From Streptococcus sp. Marseille-P6264 (GTDB lineage: Bacteria; Bacillota; Bacilli; Lactobacillales; Streptococcaceae), in NCBI RefSeq assembly GCF_902460355.1, contig NZ_CABPTO010000006.1, forward strand, positions 98,265-162,264: a stretch of 64,000 nt of DNA, written 5' to 3'. Positions 58,636 to 64,000 of the stretch are shown piece by piece. The notes under the pieces are model-generated. The model was given only the letters and a program-made list of their open reading frames with translations. It was not told where the DNA came from and did no database searches. The first letter of the stretch is position 1; each line of letters starts with the position of its first letter. The position numbers were made by a program, and so were the translations under genes.

Positions 58636-59442
58636 ATGCTAGATTATTTTAGCCAAAAAAACTGGATTCTCTTGAGAGAATTGGTTAAAACAGACTTCAA
58701 ATTACGTTATCAAGGATCCTTAGTTGGCTATCTCTGGTCGATTTTGAAGCCATTGATGACCTTTAGTATTATGTATATCGTCTTCATCCGTTTCTTACGC
58801 TTAGGTGGAGATGTTCCTCATTTCCCAGTTGCTTTGTTATTAGCCAACGTTATTTGGGGATTTTTCTCAGAAGCAACTTCTATGGGGATGGTATCAGTTG
58901 TTAGTAGGGGCGATCTTTTGCGTAAGCTAAACTTTTCAAAGCATATTATTGTTTTGTCAGCTATTTCAGGTGCTGCCATTAACTTTTCCATCAATTTAGT
59001 CGTGGTCTTATTTTTTTCACTTTTTAATGGAGTGACCTTCAGTTGGTCGGCTTTGATGGTAATCCCTCTCTTTTTTGAGTTGTTTTTGATGGCAACAGGT
59101 TGTGCTTTGATCTTATCAACTTTCTTTGTCCGCTTCCGTGATTTATCTCAAATTTGGGAAGTAGTGCTGCAAGCCGGCTTATATGCGACACCAATTATTT
59201 ATCCCATTACATTTATTGCGGATCGCAATCCATGGGCTGCCAAATTAGTTATGATGAATCCACTGGCTCAGATTATCCAAGACATGCGTTATTTCTTGAT
59301 TGATAAGGCCAATACACCAGTCTGGCTTTTGGTTGAAAATAAGTTCTTGGTTCTTATTCCTTATGTATTGCCAATTCTTATTTTCCTAGCTGGCTTTGCT
59401 TACTTTAACAAACATGCTAAGAAATTTGCGGAGATTCTCTAA
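58636..59442 (+). CDS. rgpC: Polysaccharide ABC transporter permease RgpC
   Basis: 268 residues, about six membrane helices, ABC-2 type; KTDFKLRYQGSLVGYLWSIL is the typical start of this family. Exports the lipid-linked rhamnan with RgpD. Stop overlaps the rgpD ATG by one base. Confidence 0.94.
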   Translation: MLDYFSQKNWILLRELVKTDFKLRYQGSLVGYLWSILKPLMTFSIMYIVFIRFLRLGGDVPHFPVALLLANVIWGFFSEATSMGMVSVVSRGDLLRKLNFSKHIIVLSAISGAAINFSINLVVVLFFSLFNGVTFSWSALMVIPLFFELFLMATGCALILSTFFVRFRDLSQIWEVVLQAGLYATPIIYPITFIADRNPWAAKLVMMNPLAQIIQDMRYFLIDKANTPVWLLVENKFLVLIPYVLPILIFLAGFAYFNKHAKKFAEIL

Positions 59443-60665
59443 TGACAGATAAACAAATTGCAGTAAAAGTAGACCATGTCAGCAAGTACTTTAAGTTACC
59501 AACTGAGGCAACTAACAGTCTTCGTACTGCTATGGTCAATCGCTTTAAAGGAATTAAAGGCTATAAAGAACAGCACGTTCTTAATGATATTTCCTTTGAA
59601 GTAGAAAAAGGAGACTTTTTTGGAATCTTGGGTCGAAATGGTTCAGGGAAGTCTACTCTCTTAAAAATTATTTCTGAAATCTACGTTCCTGAAAAAGGTT
59701 CTGTCACAATCGATGGAAAGTTAGTTTCTTTCATTGAGCTAGGAGTCGGTTTTAACCCCGAACTGACGGGTCGTGAAAATGTCTACATGAATGGTGCCAT
59801 GCTCGGCTTCTCAACAGCTGAAATTGATGCCATGTATGATGACATCGTAGACTTTGCTGAATTGCATGAATTTATGAACCAAAAGCTCAAGAACTATTCA
59901 TCTGGGATGCAGGTTCGTCTTGCCTTTTCGGTTGCGATAAAGGCCCAAGGTGATATTTTGATTTTGGATGAGGTTCTCGCAGTAGGAGACGAGGCCTTCC
60001 AGCGTAAGTGTAATGATTACTTCCAAGAACGAAAAAAGTCAGGGAAGACCACTATCCTTGTCACCCATGATATGGGAGCTGTCAAGAAGTATTGTAACAA
60101 GGCTGTTTTGATTGAAAATGGTTTGGTAAAGGCAATTGGTAGTCCAGAAAATGTAGCCAACCAGTATAGTTTTGATAATACAGCACCTTTGCAACACGGA
60201 GGAGAAGTGACTGGAGATGTACAAGCTTCTTCGGATGAACAAGTTTTGGTTGAAAACTTTCAATTACAGTTGATAAGTTCGAATAAGTTACGCCCACAAG
60301 ATCCAATTCAGTTCCAGATTGACTTTGATGTTCGAGAGGATATTCAAACTTATATTGCTCTTTCTTTAACAGATATCGATCGGAATATTTGGATCTACAA
60401 TGATAATTCTATGGATCAGCTGATGAGTGGGGTTGGTCATAAAACGGTTCACTACACTTGTTCCCTTCCAACGGTGAATGACTTGAAAATGAAATTAGAA
60501 GTGACAGTACGGGATGCTGAAGGGCAAATGCTGGCTTTTTCAGATGCTACGCAAACCCCACTGATCTTTATCAATCGAGATGATATAGCTTTAGATGATA
60601 AATCAGCAATGGATTCAGCAAGTGGCTTAATCCAGCGCAATGGAACCTGGTCAATGATGGATTAG
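59442..60665 (+). CDS. rgpD: Polysaccharide ABC transporter ATPase RgpD
   Basis: 407 residues: Walker A GILGRNGSGKST, signature NYSSGMQVRLAF, Walker B ILILDEVLAVGD, H-loop VTHD, plus a C-terminal about 150-residue domain like the Wzt glycan-binding domain. Energises export with RgpC. Confidence 0.95.
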   Translation: MTDKQIAVKVDHVSKYFKLPTEATNSLRTAMVNRFKGIKGYKEQHVLNDISFEVEKGDFFGILGRNGSGKSTLLKIISEIYVPEKGSVTIDGKLVSFIELGVGFNPELTGRENVYMNGAMLGFSTAEIDAMYDDIVDFAELHEFMNQKLKNYSSGMQVRLAFSVAIKAQGDILILDEVLAVGDEAFQRKCNDYFQERKKSGKTTILVTHDMGAVKKYCNKAVLIENGLVKAIGSPENVANQYSFDNTAPLQHGGEVTGDVQASSDEQVLVENFQLQLISSNKLRPQDPIQFQIDFDVREDIQTYIALSLTDIDRNIWIYNDNSMDQLMSGVGHKTVHYTCSLPTVNDLKMKLEVTVRDAEGQMLAFSDATQTPLIFINRDDIALDDKSAMDSASGLIQRNGTWSMMD

Positions 60666-60677
60666 ACTGAGGGAGAT

Positions 60678-62027
60678 ATGGACATGATACCTTTTGTTTC
60701 AATTATTTGTACTGTTTTTAACAAAGAACCGTGGTTGAAAAAAACTATTGATAGTTTTTTAGCTCAGAAAACAAATTTCGCTTTTGAGATTATTTTGGTG
60801 GATGATGCCTCAAGTGATGGATCTCGCCGAATTATACAAGATTATCAAGCTAATTTCCCTGATTTGATTCGTGCCTTTTACCAGGATGAAAATCAAGGAA
60901 TTGCTAAAACATGGGTTTCCATTTGTAGAGAAGCGCGAGGGAACTATATAGCGCGCTGTGACGGAGATGATTTCTGGTTGGATCCTCTAAAACTTCAGAA
61001 GCAAGTAGACTTATTAAAGAGCAAGCCTGATTGTAAATGGTCTAATACAGATTTTGATATCTATAATGAAAAGGGAGATCTTGTTTCGAAGGCAGGATTT
61101 GCCAATAAAACAATCCTTCTTGCAGATACCTATGAAAAAATGCTTGCCACTCGGGGTTTTACTATGGCATCCACCTGGTTGGTTGATAGGGATCTAATGT
61201 TAGAAGTGAATCAAGAGTTGGATTTGACTACATCAGATGACACCTTTAATCTGCAAATGGAGCTCTTTCAACGTACTTCTTTAGCTTTCCTAGATGAAGC
61301 GATGGTTGCGTATACAATTAATCAAGGTTCGGATTCGCGGCCTTGTGATTTTAGAAAATTAGAACGTCGTTTTCAAAAGTTGTTAGAAACACAACTAGAT
61401 TATCTTGATAAATATCCCAACGCAAATTTTAAAGAGATGACTAAGATTCTTCTTGAACGAAATAATACTTACGAAATTCGTCTATCCAAGCCTATGGATT
61501 CTCTGTCTCATATTGGGATGGAGTCTGTTACAGTTTATTTTGGCAATGAGGAGAATGCTTACTCAGAAGATCGTACCTTTACTAAACTACTTCAAAAAGA
61601 AGATAGCATAAGTTTTGAAATTCCTAAAGGAGCTTCTGTCATTCGTGTAGATCTTTCGGAACGTCCAAGTTACTATTCTGAAGTAGAATTGAGAGGGCCT
61701 GATGGGAATGTCTCCTTTCCTATCTATACGAACGGTGTCATTATTGATGACTTGTATCTCTTTAACGAACCTGACCCGCAGTTGATTTATGAAGTTGAAG
61801 GAGAAGCGATCTATCAATTGAGCTATAAGATGATTTCTATGGATGATGCGTATGCTCCTGATTACATCGGAAAAGTATTTACAGCGGAAATGTTGGATAG
61901 TAGCAATAAGATTGAAGAGCTTGAAGATGAATTAGAGGCTACGAAAAAAGCTTACAAGACTGTTATAAATTCAAGACGTTGGACAATCCCAACAAAGATC
62001 TTGAAATTCTTAAGAATAAGGAAATAA
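60678..62027 (+). CDS. GT2 glycosyltransferase at the rgpE position
   Basis: 449 residues: GT2 domain (SIICTVFNKEPWLKKTIDSF, VDDASSDGS, RCDGDDFWLDPLKL), followed by a beta-rich middle part (about 270-390) and a short coiled coil (KIEELEDELEATKKAYKT) near the end. It has the place of rgpE, the side-chain glucosyltransferase, but is longer with extra C-terminal domains, so the sugar may differ. Confidence 0.8.
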   Translation: MDMIPFVSIICTVFNKEPWLKKTIDSFLAQKTNFAFEIILVDDASSDGSRRIIQDYQANFPDLIRAFYQDENQGIAKTWVSICREARGNYIARCDGDDFWLDPLKLQKQVDLLKSKPDCKWSNTDFDIYNEKGDLVSKAGFANKTILLADTYEKMLATRGFTMASTWLVDRDLMLEVNQELDLTTSDDTFNLQMELFQRTSLAFLDEAMVAYTINQGSDSRPCDFRKLERRFQKLLETQLDYLDKYPNANFKEMTKILLERNNTYEIRLSKPMDSLSHIGMESVTVYFGNEENAYSEDRTFTKLLQKEDSISFEIPKGASVIRVDLSERPSYYSEVELRGPDGNVSFPIYTNGVIIDDLYLFNEPDPQLIYEVEGEAIYQLSYKMISMDDAYAPDYIGKVFTAEMLDSSNKIEELEDELEATKKAYKTVINSRRWTIPTKILKFLRIRK

Positions 62028-62028
62028 A

Positions 62029-63768
62029 ATGGAACGATTACTTTTATATGTTCACTTTAATAAATTCAATCAGTTTAGTGAACATGTACTTTATCAGCTT
62101 GAAAAAATGCGTCCTCTCTTTAGGAAGGTGATTTTCATTTCAAACAGCAAAATAAGCCAAGATCAGGAAGATGAACTGAAGAAAGAACTAGTTGATGAAG
62201 TTCTTTTGAGAAAGAACATCGGTTTTGATTTTGCTGCTTGGCGAGATGGAATGAAAAAGGTCGGCTTTGAAGAATTAAAATGCTATGATTCAGTCACTTT
62301 AATGAATGACACATGTTTTGGACCTCTGTGGGATTTGGAGCCTATTTACCAGGATTTTGAAAGTGATAGAAACGTTGATTTCTGGGGAATGACGAATTAT
62401 CGTAAAGACAAAGATTTTAACGAGCATATCCAAAGTTATTATCTATCTTTTAAGCAAAATGTAGTCAATTCAGAAGCCTTTCAACTATTCTGGCAAAACA
62501 TTCAGGATTTTACAGAAGTTCAAGATGTCATAGATCATTATGAAACCCAGGTTACAACCAATTTAGTTCAGGCAGGTTTTCATTATCAGACCGTTTTTAA
62601 TACAATTCAGGCAGATGCTTCAGGTATGCTCTATCCGGATTTTTCTTACTATAATCCAACCTCTATCCTAAAAAATAGAGTGCCGTTTATCAAAGTAAAA
62701 ACAATAGCAGCAAATGAAGGATTAACACCTTATATTTTAAACGACATTGAAAATACAACGGACTATCCTGTTGATTTAATTGTCAAACATATGTCTCGTA
62801 TTGATTTGCCTGACTATCCTTACTTGCTTGGAAGGAAAATTTTAGATTTGTCTCTTCCAATTTCTCTACCTGATAAGAAAATAGCTGTCCACCTTCATGT
62901 TTTTTATGTGGATTTACTAGCTGAATTCCTTCATGCATTTGAATCTTTCCATTTCTCTTATGACTTATTCATTACAACAGATAGCGAAAAGAAAAAGAAC
63001 GAGATACTTGGTATTTTAGAGGAAAAACAAGCAAAAGCAGAAGTTTTTGTAACAGGAAATGTTGGGCGAGATGTTCTTCCTATGCTCAAATTAAAGAGAC
63101 ATCTATCTCAGTATGACTATATTGGGCATTTTCATACAAAAAAATCCAAAGAAGCTGATTATTGGGCTGGAGAAAGTTGGCGTAAAGAGCTAATTAACAT
63201 GCTTGTTCATCCAGCAGACCAGATAGTTAGTCAATTAGGACAAGATGATCGCTTAGGGCTGGTCATAGCTGACATTCCTAGCTTCTTCCGCTTTAACAGG
63301 ATTGTAGTAGCCTGGAATGAAGCTCTGATTTCTCCTGAGATGAATAAACTGTGGGAGCACATGAATTGTCAAAAAGAAGTTGACTTTAAGCAAATGAATA
63401 CCTTTGTCATGAGCTATGGAACCTTTGTTTGGTTTAAATATGATGCCTTGTCTCCTTTATTTGATTTAAACTTGACGGAGGAGGATGTTCCGAGTGAACC
63501 ACTTCCACAAAATTCCATTCTTCATGCGATAGAAAGACTTTTGGTTTATATTGCTTGGGACAAGCAGTATGACTTTAAGATTTCTTATAATCAACTCGGT
63601 CTAACAGCTTTTATTGATAACAAGCAACTAAATAATCGAGAAGATTTACAGCCTCATACCTTTGTAGATTTTAACCAGATTGGTGGAATCAAGGGGGCGA
63701 TGAAATACATCTTTATTGGACCAGCAAGAGCAATTAAGTATATTGTGAAGAGGATTATAGGTGATTGA
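62029..63768 (+). CDS. rgpF: Rhamnan synthesis protein RgpF
   Basis: 579 residues, two tandem glycosyltransferase-like halves: LLYVHFNKFNQFSEHVLYQL with FDFAAWRDG in the first, and KIAVHLHVFYVDLLAEFL with GRDVLPML and YDYIGHFHTKKS in the second. It polymerises the rhamnose backbone with RgpB. Two bases after the preceding gene. Confidence 0.94.
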   Translation: MERLLLYVHFNKFNQFSEHVLYQLEKMRPLFRKVIFISNSKISQDQEDELKKELVDEVLLRKNIGFDFAAWRDGMKKVGFEELKCYDSVTLMNDTCFGPLWDLEPIYQDFESDRNVDFWGMTNYRKDKDFNEHIQSYYLSFKQNVVNSEAFQLFWQNIQDFTEVQDVIDHYETQVTTNLVQAGFHYQTVFNTIQADASGMLYPDFSYYNPTSILKNRVPFIKVKTIAANEGLTPYILNDIENTTDYPVDLIVKHMSRIDLPDYPYLLGRKILDLSLPISLPDKKIAVHLHVFYVDLLAEFLHAFESFHFSYDLFITTDSEKKKNEILGILEEKQAKAEVFVTGNVGRDVLPMLKLKRHLSQYDYIGHFHTKKSKEADYWAGESWRKELINMLVHPADQIVSQLGQDDRLGLVIADIPSFFRFNRIVVAWNEALISPEMNKLWEHMNCQKEVDFKQMNTFVMSYGTFVWFKYDALSPLFDLNLTEEDVPSEPLPQNSILHAIERLLVYIAWDKQYDFKISYNQLGLTAFIDNKQLNNREDLQPHTFVDFNQIGGIKGAMKYIFIGPARAIKYIVKRIIGD

Positions 63769-63774
63769 GTAAAT

Positions 63775-64000
63775 ATGAGGATGAAAAAAATTTTGCAACA
63801 ATATGGTTTATTGCTGACCAGTATTGTTATATTATTCGTTTTAATTAACCATTATTTAGTATACCATTTGATTGTTACTGAACAGAAAGATGTAATCAAT
63901 AATGTCTCTGATATATTAACGATTAGTGAGTCTATATATTATATTGCTGTCGTGTTACTTTCATTTATATTATCTCGATATAGTTATAAATGGTTATTTT
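63775..64000 (+). CDS. Membrane protein, 5' part (cut by window end)
   Basis: 75 codons are visible: MRMKKILQQYGLLLTSIVIL, a first membrane helix, a short loop with NNVSDILTISESIYY, and a second helix. No family can be named from this piece; large multi-pass proteins commonly follow rgpF in streptococci. ATG 63775 or 63781 may be the start; neither has a strong ribosome site. Confidence 0.6.
   Translation, partial: MRMKKILQQYGLLLTSIVILFVLINHYLVYHLIVTEQKDVINNVSDILTISESIYYIAVVLLSFILSRYSYKWLF

Overview
The window comes from a Streptococcus chromosome, most likely the mitis/sanguinis group. The grounds are the rexB-rexA exonuclease pair in place of addBA, the glycolipid glycosyltransferase pair, the cdaA-cdaR-glmM cluster, streptococcal small proteins, extended -10 (TGnTATAAT) promoters and an rgp-type rhamnose polysaccharide locus. 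The species cannot be fixed from the sequence alone.

Layout. 1-8 kb: 3' part of tuf, then rexB-rexA (recombination and repair). 8-14.3 kb: two glycolipid glycosyltransferases, two small membrane proteins, a threonine T-box leader, thrS and a signal-peptidase-like protein that has lost its catalytic Ser/Lys pair. 14.3-19.8 kb: gatD-murT (lipid II amidation) on the minus strand, divergent from cdaA-cdaR-glmM (c-di-AMP synthesis and GlcN-1-P supply). 20-26.7 kb: obg, short conserved genes, rpmE2, a pApA/c-di-AMP-type phosphodiesterase, flavodoxin, a solitary sufB, chorismate mutase, a pair of fluoride channels, rplS. 26.7-27.6 kb: tRNA-Arg(CCU) and decayed sequence.

27.6-40.1 kb is a complete type I-C CRISPR-Cas locus (cas3, cas5c, cas8c, cas7c, cas4, cas1, cas2) with 60 full repeats, 60 spacers and a degenerate last repeat, followed by one isolated full-length type II-A repeat. 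The most interesting object is in the 245-bp gap between cas3 and cas5c: a minus-strand RNA gene with its own promoter and terminator whose 5' part imitates a CRISPR repeat (a hairpin directly followed by the exact 11-nt type I-C crRNA handle). Its spacer-like part matches a TTC-flanked site just upstream of the cas5c promoter at positions 1-11 and 13-16; the only mismatch is position 12, one of the every-sixth bases that Cascade flips out. This is what a crRNA-like guide used by Cascade to repress its own cas operon would look like.

40.2-47.7 kb: a polar amino-acid ABC transporter, a CDF (manganese-type) exporter, pcrA, a Nudix hydrolase and O-acetylhomoserine sulfhydrylase. 47.9-64 kb: cell-surface polysaccharide locus: galE, an AT-rich module (GT2, DUF2304, flippase, GT4, DUF2142 protein), a GtrB-type glycosyltransferase, rmlD, then rgpA-B-C-D, a GT2, rgpF and the start of another membrane protein cut by the window edge. 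The rgp genes would build and export a rhamnose-rich wall glycan; the upstream module probably adds lipid-linked side-chain sugars.
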